Shown here piece by piece: positions 48,870 to 64,000 of a stretch of 64,000 bases of DNA. The stretch is from assembly GCF_000524195.1 (NCBI RefSeq), contig NW_020170394.1, positions 248,262 through 312,261 on the forward strand, read 5' to 3'. How positions within the stretch are numbered: position 1 is the stretch's first letter; every line of letters begins with the position of its first letter. Position numbers and translations under genes: made by a program. Below the pieces are notes generated by a model. That model was not told the origin of the DNA. It searched no databases and saw only the letters and a program-made list of their open reading frames with translations. The DNA comes from Echinococcus granulosus (taxonomy: Eukaryota > Platyhelminthes > Cestoda > Cyclophyllidea > Taeniidae).

Positions 48870-49300
48870 ATGGCACACGTGCACAAATGTGCGTTCTCGC
48901 CCAGAAATTTAATCCGATCTTCTTACCAACCGATGCTGTGAAAGCATGTCAAAGGGGGCAATGGGAGGTGTAGGCACAGGTTCGGTGTGTGTGCGATGCT
49001 GTACGTTGTATTGTGTTGTACTGCGGTGCGGCACTTGGAAAGTGCCAGTCGGACAATTGCGCGCGCACGCGCGCGAAAGCACACCCATTTCACCCACCGA
49101 CCACCAATGAATGTTCAAATTGCCTGCACGCAGGAACACACGCATGTGCGTGCATCCCCGCTCTGGCTGGTGCCCAACGTACGATTCCGTATTACCCACT
49201 TGTGCCCCAAACATTCCCATTATCTCTTCTCGTGGATGATCTACATTCGCTGAAAGGTCGGTTACGCCTCGAGAATAGACTCGGGAGCAGATTCAACAAC
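48870..49300. promoter_or_regulatory. GC-rich island 4 with a (GC)n tract
   Basis: Contains an alternating purine-pyrimidine tract (GCGCGCGCACGCGCGCG at about 49060-49076) with Z-DNA-forming composition, and CA/GT-rich stretches. A 141-codon plus frame and a 103-codon minus frame overlap here. Neither resembles a protein family. Confidence 0.25.
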
Positions 49301-52300
49301 CGGATTTATAGGTCGACCCGCAACGCTCTCCGTAAGTGCAAACTTTGCCATTTCGAAGGACCGGTTTATCTGGGGACTCTTTTGAGTGAGCAGCTACCTT
49401 TATTAATTGTGTGAAGTCGCTTCACTGACATTTGAGAGGAAGAATGAATGCGCTGCAACAAAGGCAAAGAGCAGCGACACTTTTAGGTAACAATATTTAA
49501 AACCGTGATCACACTAGCAGAGGTGCAGTGGGAAATGCCAGCGTTTGACCTTTGCGTGGGTTTTCAATATGTTAAAAGTTGGAATGCACATACATTCGTA
49601 GGAAATCAAAGAGGGAAACAATAATAGGCTTTAACTTCTAGTACACGATTGTCGTTTCCCATAATTGCTTTTATTACATATGTTTTACACAATAGATGTG
49701 ACAATTTGGCTTTTACTGTAGCTGTTTGACAATCGTGAGACGTTGGATAGTGTTACTGGTTTTTTAATTTCTTACAAAACGCAAAATTGGCGAAGTAACG
49801 TATTAGACGGTGAAAAGCTTTCGTAGGGATTTGTAAGATCTCTAAACGGTCGGACTAATTGGAACATCACTGGTAAGCAAAAATCCTTAAAGGTTGAGAA
49901 GAATAATTCACTAATACCTAATACCATTATAATTGGCTGAAATGTACCCAAATAATAACTACTGTTTGTGTTTCCACTTCGCTCACAGCCCCATTAATGA
50001 AACTTTGGATGACATAATCTTGGACGATAGATACAACTGAAATCAGGAGTCGCATCTTACGTAGGTTAAAGCAAGTTACCGAAAGTTAACATTTCATTGG
50101 TTAATTTGCCAAGAAGCTTATTGCATCCTCTGCACCATTCATTCACCAAAGGGAATAATGTGCGTTATAGCCTCCTTTGACCAATCACATTTTAACGTTA
50201 ATGTGAACAAAGTCAATAAGCATGAATGCCTACTTTTTATGCCCCCCGATTTACATATGAATCCTTTTAAAACCGTTTAATTGAAAGCTCATACATTCAT
50301 GATTAAGTAAAACTTAGTAGACGCCTCCCAACAAGGAGGGATCAGTAATACCCAGAAGGAATTTTAGTCTGTTACAAATGTCTTTGACGGCATATGTATG
50401 GTAGTTCTCCAAGCATTCCACTTTCCATAAATTGTAATCGGTGGATTGTAGTGCCGGTGCCTACCATAATGGTGTGGTAGAGTACGGGAGGGCACTGTCG
50501 AGTGGAAAGGCTTTGATATATTTTTCATTTTCATTTTTCACCGACATCTTATAGGTGATTCTTTATTTTCGGGGTCTACTTGACACATGCCTAAGGCGTA
50601 TGTTACTATGGTTGTGGAAATTAAAGAGTGAGCTCTAAGATTTTGATAATGTTTTTTTGACAATCTATGATTTGGAGCTTCATAATGCATGCGATCGCAA
50701 TTCACTGCTTGCGAAGTCCTGATTTTCAATGAATTTTACTACAAGTGGTGTTTTACTGAACATACACGACAGGATACTCCATCCAACAGTATTAAGGCAC
50801 TTGAATATCTTCTTCAGTGAAATGGTTACTGGGAAAACAAAACTAGTAGTTACCCAAACTCTTGTCCTTCAACTGTACTGTTTAATAGTAGCGAAAGACA
50901 TTTAGACCTTTCCGTCCACATTGCTTTTTTCTGTCAATCAAATAAACATCATGCAAATTAGAATGGACAGACGAGCTGCAGACCCTATCGTAGTTATTTA
51001 CAAATAATGTTCGTGTGGTAATGAAACAGAACAGTACACATTTGGACACCATTGCACTGCAGTTGCTGTTGAACCTTCGACACAAAACGCCCGTGAAATG
51101 CTCCTCTAAAACTCTAGCCTGTTGGGTCCTCTGATGACCGATGCCGTCCCATTGGATTATTTTTTCAATTTCATTCGGGCAGAGGATAGTAGGACGACTC
51201 TAACCCTACTGAACGACCGAATTCGGTTAAGATTCCACTTAAAGTAGATTCCTTGAAAGGAAATGTGACTCCTATTATCCGGTAACCAACTACTAGTAAT
51301 GTGTATCATTGTACCGGTTAAGTTATTACCTTCTTGCTATATTCCAGGTGTGAAAACCACTACCAATTTATAGGTTTTTATTTAACTGATGAGAACAGTT
51401 TGACTCAAACGAAAATTCAAGGGTCTAAAGACTTTTGATGGCGATTGACTCTATTTCCATACAGGTTAATATTGTTGTGTGTTACGAACATCGGTTGTCT
51501 TTCAGTCCTTTATAACTCCATCAACCGGGTGGCAGCTCTCGTGCACAAAGTGACGCATGAAAAGGTACTTGGGGCTCAGCCCTATCAGGCAGCTGTAGGG
51601 GCATTTCATGATATATCATTGACGTGCGAATCATTTAAATGGAAGCATGAGACATCACCTGTCAGAGATGGAAATGAATGTATTATGAATACCTAGGTTA
51701 TTTGATCACGCCAAGACAAACATACACTCCTTCAGGAATTAATTAGGTTTGCTGTAATTTTTTTGTCATGGAAAACTTGATCATGGGCCTCCTTCTTCCC
51801 GAATTAATAAGAGACACAGCATTCCCCTTACACCGTCCATTGGTGGAGTCCATTGTCAACCTTCAGGACTATCAAAATCAAAAACATGATTAGAAAACAA
51901 CCGAAAAGGTTCCTGCCTAGGTCTTTTGTTGTCTTGAAAGAGACTCACACAAGCACTTTCGTTTCCTGCGGCGTCACGTATGTTGAAGTCCCTTAATTTG
52001 GGGTTTTAATCGGCTGTGCATCATCGCATTCGTATGCGAGACTCTTAACAGAAACTTCCTGGTCCGTGATCGCAACACTAACGGTGGGTCCAACGAGGTC
52101 TCAAATTAAAATGCCATAGAAGTATGACACTTAAGGAAGCAAAAATAGAATTGTAGGCAGTCTGATGTCGTAAGTTAATGGATGAAATCTAGAGGAACAG
52201 GAATATGAAACCTTTTTGGCATAATTAGCCAATCATTTACCAGTCTTCAGTAGAGTTCGTGCTTAACGACTTCTACACTTCAGCTGTGATAACAACATAT

Positions 52301-53139
52301 TTAGCTCTTTGAAATACACCTTGCATTTTGCAATGTTGCCGAGTCTAAAATGCTGTTGCACTGATTAGCCATTATGGCCACTAATTGTGCCCTTTGTGAC
52401 AAAGTAAATTTGACTTGTTTCCCAATCAGTTTATATGCGCGATTTGTCCAAGAACTCCGCAAGCTCTAAAGCCTGCACTTCATTCAGTATATTGCAGAAT
52501 GAAACACTCACCTTACCTTTGCATTTTCATCAAGTTGTAGAACGAATATATTTGGCGATAAACATGGGATTTGTCGATAATAACTTTCACATTACTATTC
52601 CAAATCTAAGATCATTCAAAATGGCAACCCCATAACCGGTACAGCCTTGCGCGGTTGAGACACATCCCTTATCATACTTTAGTCCTGATCTTGCCAAAAG
52701 GTAAACCATTTAAAATCACATATTTTAAAAATTCAAAGTTAAACTTGGTTTGCTTGTGTCTCCTCCATTATTTTGTTATTGAAGCCATCAATGTAAGTTG
52801 ATACCTCCATACATAAATGATCTGGCGTTCATTCGAATGAAGCGATCACCCATTGACTACCTAGAGAACTTCTTAGTTGTTTACACAAGCCGATTTATGG
52901 GGTAAAAATGAAGCACAAGTCTCGTGACTGAGGTCATTTCATCCTAGCATGAATTGAGTGAAGAATTCTCAAACCGATATATGAGTGAATCCTCGACGCT
53001 CTGTGGACGAATTTTGTAATCCAGTCACCAAAGCCATTTGTCATGAATTGTTGTTGAGAACGTTCTCCTACTCTGATTGAAACTCAACACAGTTGGCAGT
53101 TGACAGCGCCTTTACCATAGGGAGTCGATTGTTCTATCC
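49301..53139. other. gene-free AT-rich stretch
   Basis: No exon is recognised. It holds an NBRE-like octamer (TGACCTTT, reverse of AAAGGTCA) at 49546-49553. Confidence 0.4.
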
Positions 53140-53590
53140 ACAGCAGATCGATGTGTCCACACAAAAGCGTACGTGTGTGTAAACTTGTCTGTATGTGTGA
53201 ATTAAAGCCCAAGCCCAGCTACTGCAATGTAGTTGGCAAGTGCAAAAAATATAATTAGCTGGTAGTGGTAGTGGCAGTAGTCCCAGAGGCAGCAACAACA
53301 GTGGCAGCAGCGCTAGCAGCAGCAGCACCAACGGCATCGGCAGTGGTAGTAGCAACAGCATGCAGACACACAGGCGATTCCCCTCTTAATCACGCCTATG
53401 TGGGGTGCGGAGGTGGGGACGGGGAGCGATGCACGGCAGGGGGGAGTGCAGGCGGCTTGCGCGTGCGCACGCACTAGTGCGCGGATGCGTGCGCTTCTTC
53501 TCTTAATCACGCCCACAGCACACCGTCGCAAACGCTACACTTTCCGCTGCGCGTACGCACGCACGCATGCACGCGTGCACACACTGCAGT
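53140..53590. promoter_or_regulatory. GC-rich island 5 with trinucleotide low-complexity
   Basis: A GCA/GTA-type triplet-rich tract (53260-53365) is followed by GC-rich and CGCACG-type repeats to about 53580. The Leu/Pro-rich and Ala/Val-rich frames on the two strands are products of the simple repeat, not genes. Confidence 0.3.
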
Positions 53591-56500
53591 CTAGCTGCAT
53601 CACAAATGCGGTGTGACACCTTGCGAAAAAAAACAATTTTGCCTTCTCCCCCTTCTTCCTCCTTCGCCTTCTTCACTGTTCCTCACCGGAAACGTTCTGT
53701 TGACGCAGATCGGTATGCTTCTCTGTCGCCTTCTTCTTTCCAATCCCATTAACTTGACTATATTCACTTTTAAGCAATCAGAGCTGTGGCCGCAACGCCA
53801 TTTGTATATGGAAGCTAGCGAGGTGGACGGTGTAGATATTGATCGAAGGTTGAACAGTCAATCAAATCGCATGGTACGAGTAAAACGACCTAATGCTACA
53901 TGAGACAGTAGTCGAAATATTAAATGAGCATATTTATTGAGAAGTCCGTTCCTCTCCTTTAGTAGGTAAACTCAATCCAATGAATACGGGAGTTTCATTT
54001 ATGGCATATTACATTTCTTGCCTACTCCAACGTCTGCCAATAACCAAAAACTATGAGTGGGCGGATGAACAGGTTTTCACGAGTTATCTCGTTAGTAATC
54101 CACTTTCATGCTAAGTTTCTCAATGAAACCAACTTAATCCCCACTTTAGCAACAACTTAAATTTACAACTTAACGCGCAGTTTCATTGATGTGTGATTGA
54201 TTACCGAAAGTGATGAGAATGAGTTGCTTCCTTTTAAACAAGACACTGTAATTTGGCAAAATGTTCACTTAACTTTAGTAGTTACGCAGAAAAAAACAGA
54301 TTTCCCGATAGGTCTGCGTCAGTGATAACTCGATTGGAGCAAAAGCATAAGCTTTTATCAGGCTCAAAACAGTAAGCTCATATATTGAACCTGAATTTAA
54401 GAGCCTCCTTAGCCACACATTTACTTCCTTTCTTGAAGCACTTGGTTTATTCGACTCATTTTTAATTAAGAACTCGCTTTTTATTCTCCTAGGTTTGCCA
54501 AATACATCGAAATGAAACTCACATTAAAAACATTAATCCCTATAATTTGGAATCTTTCACTGTTTAAACTCTGGGCAGATTCGTATTCGAGAGATCAGGT
54601 GTACGTTGCAATCGCCAGGACCTCGGATTAGCAGTTTATGGAGGTTTTGTTGTCGAACAGTTTTGTGATACCAGTGCTGAATGTCACCCGCCACGTCAGT
54701 TAGATTAGGGTGTAGTGTGGGGTGGTGTATTGTTGCAGTTTTTCAGCAAAATATCTTTCTGCCGTGTTCGTCATCCGCGTCTACTTATACGGACCAGACA
54801 AAAAGTGCACCGGCCCGAAAGGAGACAGGTCTGGTGCATGTCTTTTTTAGCCAGGTCGGCTTTTCTCCTATTCTCTTTATAAATATAGGCGAACAAATCG
54901 TCAAATAATCACTGATACTGTCACCTGCTTAAAGCATGATCATACTTTGGCCCAAGCACCCACTAAAATTCGAAAATGAACGGGATTTGGCTGCTGTGGA
55001 ACTTTCCCTCCATAAGGCAAAGTAACCAGCTAAGAGTCGAGTAGAGTATTTTGGCAGTCGAGCTCTTCATGATACTAAAAAATGGAAGAGGCGTTACGCC
55101 AGCATTGAGGCTGATTGTTTGTTTCCCTAAATCACTCATTTTTAGACCCAAAGACACGTTACACCGTTCAATCCTCGGGGTTATGCGCTTACGCCTGCTT
55201 AGGGATTGCCATTCCTGCCACGCAGTCCCAACTGGTACATCGGACATAATCGTGACGGTGGAGAAGAATTTCACTTAACCACTTGACTTTGCGCTACCCA
55301 CGTTCTACGGAACATCCATCAACTGGGCGGAAGCGGTGAGCCCTTGTCCGGCAGCAACAAGCGTATAAGTAATGATGAGGTCATGCCAGGGGAATAGAGC
55401 GACCCGCACTATTGGGATTTTCTTATGCTCAGTGCGTTAAAATAAAAAATTCACTAGGCCAGCAATGCATTGAAAGTACGTTAGGGTTATAAAGATCCAG
55501 CTTCAGATTTAGAAAGGAGTTAAAACCGGCTTGCAAAGAGTCCTGTTGCAACATTATTCCGACAATGAATGCACAAAAGTGAGACGCTTTTGTAATGCTG
55601 GTGAGAGATTTTCTCACTCCCTCAGTTCCGCCCTTTGACAATCGTAATGCGACTTGAGGAAAAACCGACAGTATGAAGCCGCGAGGAAAGTAGGAGCAGT
55701 AGGCTGGTCTTACAAAAAGCACCATCAGATGGGTGAGCGTTCAGGCAAGTTTTCTTCGTCTTGGTACACACCAAAGAATTTTGTCTAATCACAGGTACAC
55801 ATTGTCACTTTCACATCACCTTTTCGCATCTGCTCAAAAAAGACCCTTTTGTGTGTATATGTGTGTATATGCCCGTGAAGGATGCACTCAAACAAAAAAG
55901 GCCACAAAGACGAGGATCGTAGTACCTATGAGGTATATATTTCCAGCGTTTAGTCACGTAATGTAAATGTCTCACCAGAGATTGCATCAATAGAGATTCA
56001 CGGAGGTAGTAACATGAACCCTTTGAACACCTATTCACACCTCACCCTGCCATATGTTCCGTCTGATAAATTAGCAGAATTATCTTTTTTTGAGGCCATA
56101 AGAAGCAGTCGCGTGCTTTGGACATAGATGTTTATGAAATTAAATTGACTGTTACCCTAGTCACTGCCCCCACTCCTTCCCCCCTTGTTGCCAGTGTCGA
56201 GACCCTATCTGCCTATTTAGAACAAATTTGCCTCTGTAGTTTTAGGCTAAGGCACACTTTAATTAAGAAGTACAATCAGGTATTTCGATATTTTCTTATC
56301 AATTTTATCAAATTTAACACCTTCATGCACCCATATTTAGGCAATAGTGCCTGTAGGTAACTCAATGGATAATGTATTTTAAACTGGCTATAATTCAGTA
56401 GTGTTGGAATGCGCTTTTCGGAAGCGGAAGCGTAACGCTAGCAAAGATTAAGGCTACATTCTGCCTTTGCAATCACTGCTTCTACTGGACATGTTACTGC

Positions 56501-58839
56501 CATGCTCCTGACAAATGGCTGTAAGTAGAGTGAACGGCGCTGATAGGACCAAAGCCTTTGGATATTAAATTTGTGTTTGGCTAATCGACAACTGATCGCA
56601 TAAAGGAAACTCATTATAGATTGATAGTGGAAAGGTGGTATTAAAATTAATGCATTAGTGTTTTAAGCTCCGGTAATAAGAGACCGCTGAGGCCTCAAAT
56701 AGTCTGAGTGAGCATAAGGGGTAGGGCACTTCGGCGGAAGTCTGACAAGGTGTGACGTGATTAATTGTCGGTAGCAAAGAGCTAGTGAATAATCATTTTT
56801 CTAACGTGCTTTAGTTAAAGCAATCATGTAGGTAAAGGCATCATGCTGAAGCTAAGCGGATGCTCGTCTTGGTGGACAGTCTAGTCTGCCTGCTTGCCCT
56901 GTTCACCGGGGTGATTAATAGTCCCTTGCAGTCTATTAAGTAATATGGGTTATGGCGACACTCCTTCGCAGTGGCTTTCGGGGACTAAATGTCACAGTGG
57001 CTTAGGTGAAATCCCGCAAATCCAGGCACACTTGACGTAGGTAGGCTTATTCAAATCTCGTAATTATTAAATGTACATATGGAGAAGAAAATGAAAGCAG
57101 AAAATTCCAATTCTGCTGCCAAAACAGTTGGATTTCTAAAGCCACTTTGCAGTTGGATGAGTTGCTCCACTTTTTGCATTCCGCATCAACTTACATTAAC
57201 GACGTACTTTATTATTAGTATGTTCAAGTCACAGCTAATAATATGATAAATGCTAAATATATTCTTCCAAATATTTTTATAAAAATTTCGCAAGAAATAA
57301 CAGCATGGCTCTTCAACTTATTTCTTAATCACTGCTATTCGCAGGAATTCTAATACCTCAAGTTCAAGGGCAGCCGTTAAGAAAATTAGGTGCAAACATT
57401 TAAGCATATTAATAGAAGTTAATCTGATATGAGGATATAAAGCACATGCTATTTTCTATTTTATTGGAGCATGAAGCTGGAATATGCATCCATTAGGCGA
57501 ATCCGTGCTTGATTTCAGTCTCTTATGCATACATAGAAGCTGAACTATCATGCATACCAGGCTTCTAAACTTACAAAGTACTAGTTTTACCTCATTTGAT
57601 AGAACAATATATCACCACTGCGAATATTTGTCTAGGCTTTGCAAAACATTTGGTCCCTTCACTGAGCCACGTTCTGGCTTCAATTATTCGCGTGCACCGC
57701 CGTATTTTTCTCCATTTGTTTGCCCCTTCTCCATACTGAAACATTCCACAATTTGGACTAACTCTGGTGGGGTGTCAGACCTAAATGTCAGGATTCACAT
57801 AAGGAAAAACAGCGTCAGAGTACAGCAATTTGACCATATGTGTGTGTATACATACATATTACTTATCTACACCTGCACACAAAGACTATGGGTCCGAATT
57901 GGCTGCTTTCTGGTTGTCCGTGTGTGGATGGCATGATGTCCCCTGTGAAATTCATCTTTTAAATACCCCTTTGTTAAAGCCTTTGCTTCAAGCTGCGTTG
58001 CTGAAGCGCATTAGCGGCATTCCGACTCCCTGATCAAGTAGCAACTGTAGAAGCAATGAATAAAATCCAATCAACGGGAATCGAGGTCTGAAGGGTGGAA
58101 AAGCGCCCGCATTTGTCACACACATTGTCCACATCACGTGAATAGTCATTCTAACAAGGAAAATTAGTATTTTTGCAAATCATAGGAAATTATTAGCGAA
58201 CGTAAACTTGTCAAGAAAAAGGTAAAAATTTGTAGTTAAGTTGGAATATAAGTGGCTACAAATCTACAACTGCACTTGACAACTATGCCGATAGAGTGCC
58301 CGTGTTAATGATTGCAAGGACAACACCGCAGCACCCAATTGTAGAAACCTGCCACACAAATGGATTGCGGACTGAACTGTAAAAATTAGGCAAATATTTT
58401 TACTATTTTTTGTAATATCGTCACAAATAAGGCTACCTTTGCTACTTTCATGGCATTTAGCGCTTTGCGTCTGACTGAATGAACGCACCTTTATGAGATC
58501 TTTAATAATAATGGTTCTGTTTTATGTTGAATGCGGTGCAGGGCGTGGATCACTTCAGTAACAGAAGTTTTTTGCCGCAGGCCCTTGTCTCACAGGATTC
58601 CACTTTAAGGGGTTTTTATTTAATGCCCTTACAAACCACCTGAATCACAGTGAGCTTATTGTCTACAACACATTTTTCGGAACAGAAGAGGTGATTTTGT
58701 AAGGATTTTTAAGCTAACTTGCTGCAATGAATCGAGGAAGGACTTAAGTAGTCCCGAATATGCCGTCCTTAAGGGGTTAAATAAAAGTGGCTAGTGAATA
58801 GTGAAATGGTATGACCCTGAGAGATTGGACGAAGTCTTA
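53591..58839. other. gene-free AT-rich stretch
   Basis: About 5.2 kb with no exon or RNA gene that I can support. The longest frame (128 codons, 57550-57936) has no domain or splice context. Confidence 0.4.
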
Positions 58840-59300
58840 AGGCATCACCTACACCTGCCAGGGCCGCAGTGACGGAGAGGGGGAGGGAGAGCAGTGTTAG
58901 TCACCTGTTGGTGGCTGCACGGCTAGGTGGGCAACTAGGCGTGAGGGCAGGGACGCGAAGGGGTCGGCCGGGGTGGCAGCAAAATTCCCACCCCCACAAC
59001 GTCCCATTCCTCCTTCACCCCACCCCTTCAGTCGCAATGGCACTGCTAAATAGTCATTGAATCCGACGTGATAAATGACAGGATGCCGCGCCTTCTGCAT
59101 CTCTCCCACTCGAATGTACGTGCGTTTCCGCGCATACGGGTGTCTGGGTAACAACTTTCTAAACACGCACACGAGTGTGCGTGTTTCTGGGTGGTGTGTG
59201 TACCTGTGTGTCGGAAATTTATATTAACGGGATTCCCGGCTGACATACGCAGGTGCATTTGTCCAGAAATTCCATTTCGCGCGCACGCAGATGCACACAT
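58840..59300. promoter_or_regulatory. GC-rich island 6, nearest to NR4A
   Basis: This GC-rich patch lies 0.5-1 kb upstream of the NR4A start codon and contains C-rich runs and a perfect 26-bp inverted repeat. It is the best placed of the islands to be the NR4A core promoter or 5' UTR, by position only. Confidence 0.35.
59161..59186. repeat. perfect inverted repeat, 12-bp arms
   Basis: AAACACGCACAC and GTGTGCGTGTTT flank a 2-bp GA centre. It could extrude as a cruciform or bind a dimeric factor. Confidence 0.6.
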
Positions 59301-59807
59301 ATCCAGAAGAAGTAGTGATGATCTACCGGAGCACCGAACCATAACCACTGCCTCATCAGCGAAATCCGATGTGCCGTCCGCAAAACTAATCCACGGGAGG
59401 AGATCTGTTTTCAACACGATTGCTTTGTTAGTCAGTTGACCCAGAAGTTGCACCTTAAATGCATTAAATATATAAATTGATAAACTGACTGGAAAATTGA
59501 GCACACTTAAAAGTTAATACATTTACTGTTTACTCACCTCAATATATTCTTTTAAAAAAGATGATACGAGACATGATTTTACATAATAAAATGGCTGACA
59601 AAGATAAGGCTCTGGGATCTGAGCATTTAGCAGCCGTTATTTTACGGAGTAATTGGACTGCTGCGATATATTTTAAGTATAAAGAAATTGATCGTTCTAA
59701 ATTAAATGTGTTTAGTCGAGCTTCACCAGTCTTCGCAACACACAATTTGAGACTGTAAACGCCTAACCTTGTCTTATTAGACTACCACCGGAAGATTTTA
59801 TCCACGA

Positions 59808-62937
<3,130 letters not shown>

Positions 62938-64000
62938 GTACGCTCTGATATTTCAGCTGACGCAAAAAAATTATCCAAGCAGATTGTTAGATTTCGGAAT
63001 TTTCCAAAAATAGAAATTAAAATGCACTCGTCGCTACTCAAATTTGCAGACAAATAAAGGTGTTAATTTAGACGAGTTCTTAGTTGTTATAATTTTGTAT
63101 CCGTGCCCTATTATTATCCATAACAATTATTGAATAGGAAATCTTCAAATCAACTATAAATGAGCCTAAGTGAATGTCTTCAAAATTATTATATTGTATT
63201 TGATCAAAATTTGAACTGGGTGTAGATTAATTGGTAAGATACTTAAGTCATGTCTCACTTATCAAAGTGGGAAATGATGAGCTTGACAAATGTAAAATTT
63301 TGAGGCATCCAGCGCCGGTATTGCGTGATCCAAGTTGCTATCGGGACGTTTGTTAAGGGTACAGGTTAGGTTTTAAAAACAAAGCCATTTATTAATTCCT
63401 GCTCAGTTGTATTCATTGCTATAACTCTAAGGTAAGTGAGAAGTGAATTTGCAGCATCATCACCTGCAACCGCATCCGAGATCACCATATTAGGGATTGT
63501 GTTTGAAGGCAGAGGGAAATAAAAGCAAACAGCGAGATTCATTATACGCAAGGCTACCCACCATAGCTGTACAAGTAAGCTCAAAAAAAATATCGTATCA
63601 CAGGAACACCTGAGCCCAAAGAGTGTACCAACTCTCCTCCTGGGGAGAGAGGTCGGGGTTATCCCATTTGCCACACACATCGACTTACCACATGAATGAG
63701 CGGCTGCAAAGGAGTCGGATGTCACCATAACATTCAAGCCCTTATAAGCCTTCCATCACCTCATGCAAACCCGTATATGTCATGACATGTGCGTGTGTGT
63801 GTGAGCTACGAAGATTTGAACAAAGTCCTCTTTCTCGCTGCTGCCTCGTCCTGGTGACTGACGTCCCGGCCCTATGCCACTCAGGTGTACCAAAAGATCT
63901 TGACTTATTTGTGTGAAGGTGAAAAATGCATATATCTTAGTCGTGTCGTTGCCATAAGAGCAAATTAGGTGGGCAAACGGGAATTAAGAGATGAGTTCTT
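62938..64000. other. probable NR4A intron
   Basis: The sequence follows the exon 4 donor. I found no ligand-binding-domain exon before the right edge. A 123-codon minus-strand frame at 63366-63737 resembles nothing and I do not call it. Confidence 0.5.

Noticed and set aside
48989..49414. 141-codon plus-strand frame in GC-rich island 4
   Set aside because: GC-rich composition lowers stop frequency; no homology and overlapping frames on both strands.
53134..53361. Leu/Pro-rich minus-strand frame and Ala/Val-rich plus frame
   Set aside because: Produced by a trinucleotide simple repeat; not protein-like.
63366..63737. 123-codon minus-strand frame in the NR4A 3' region
   Set aside because: No domain, no family likeness, no supporting splice or promoter context; lies in a probable intron.

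Overview
The window is nuclear DNA of an intron-rich animal, most likely a parasitic flatworm and best fitting a tapeworm. I infer this from spliceosomal introns of only 29-40 nt in five genes (cestode introns are known to have a mode near 36 nt), an AT-rich background, divergent metazoan proteins, and short LTR-like repeats resembling the miniature LTR elements (TRIMs) described from taeniid cestodes. I cannot name the species. There are no bacterial, phage or CRISPR features.

Layout. 1-2 kb: two possible exons of an unrecognised plus-strand gene. 2.2-7.9 kb: a compact cluster with an MBD2/3 methyl-CpG-binding homologue (minus), SUB1/PC4 coactivator (plus, divergent from MBD2/3) and the ER-associated degradation factor FAF2/UBXD8 (minus). 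8.2-10.5 kb: a nest of short LTR-like repeats from two families, one copy inserted inside an older one. 11.4-14.4 kb: NOL10 (intronless) followed after 104 bp on the same strand by the RNA polymerase III subunit RPC7; this is an operon candidate. 14.7-16.3 kb: 3' exons of an unrecognised minus-strand gene. 16.3-21.5 kb: repeats and no convincing gene. 21.5-22.8 kb: a Ly6-type membrane protein. 23.4-35.7 kb: a RIF1 homologue on the minus strand, with about 34 exons reconstructed. 35.7-59.8 kb: a 24 kb gene-free stretch with several GC-rich islands. 59.8 kb to the right edge: an NR4A-family nuclear receptor that runs off the window in its ligand-binding domain.

Gene models come from splice-site reading by eye: for each resolved exon I checked that phase closes and that the protein matches the family. 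RIF1 (HEAT repeats, a GILR plus RVSF phosphatase-docking pair, C-terminal region), FAF2 (UBA, hairpin, UAS, coiled coil, UBX), MBD2/3, SUB1 and RPC7 are close to complete. The genes are mostly nuclear housekeeping functions (chromatin, replication timing, Pol II and Pol III transcription, ribosome assembly) beside one developmental regulator, NR4A, that has a large upstream desert. No novel multi-gene system is evident. The most notable points are MBD-domain substitutions expected to weaken methyl-CpG reading, the conserved RIF1-PP1 docking pair, the micro-introns (two of the introns read as GC-AG), and the nested LTR-like repeats with 4-bp target duplications.
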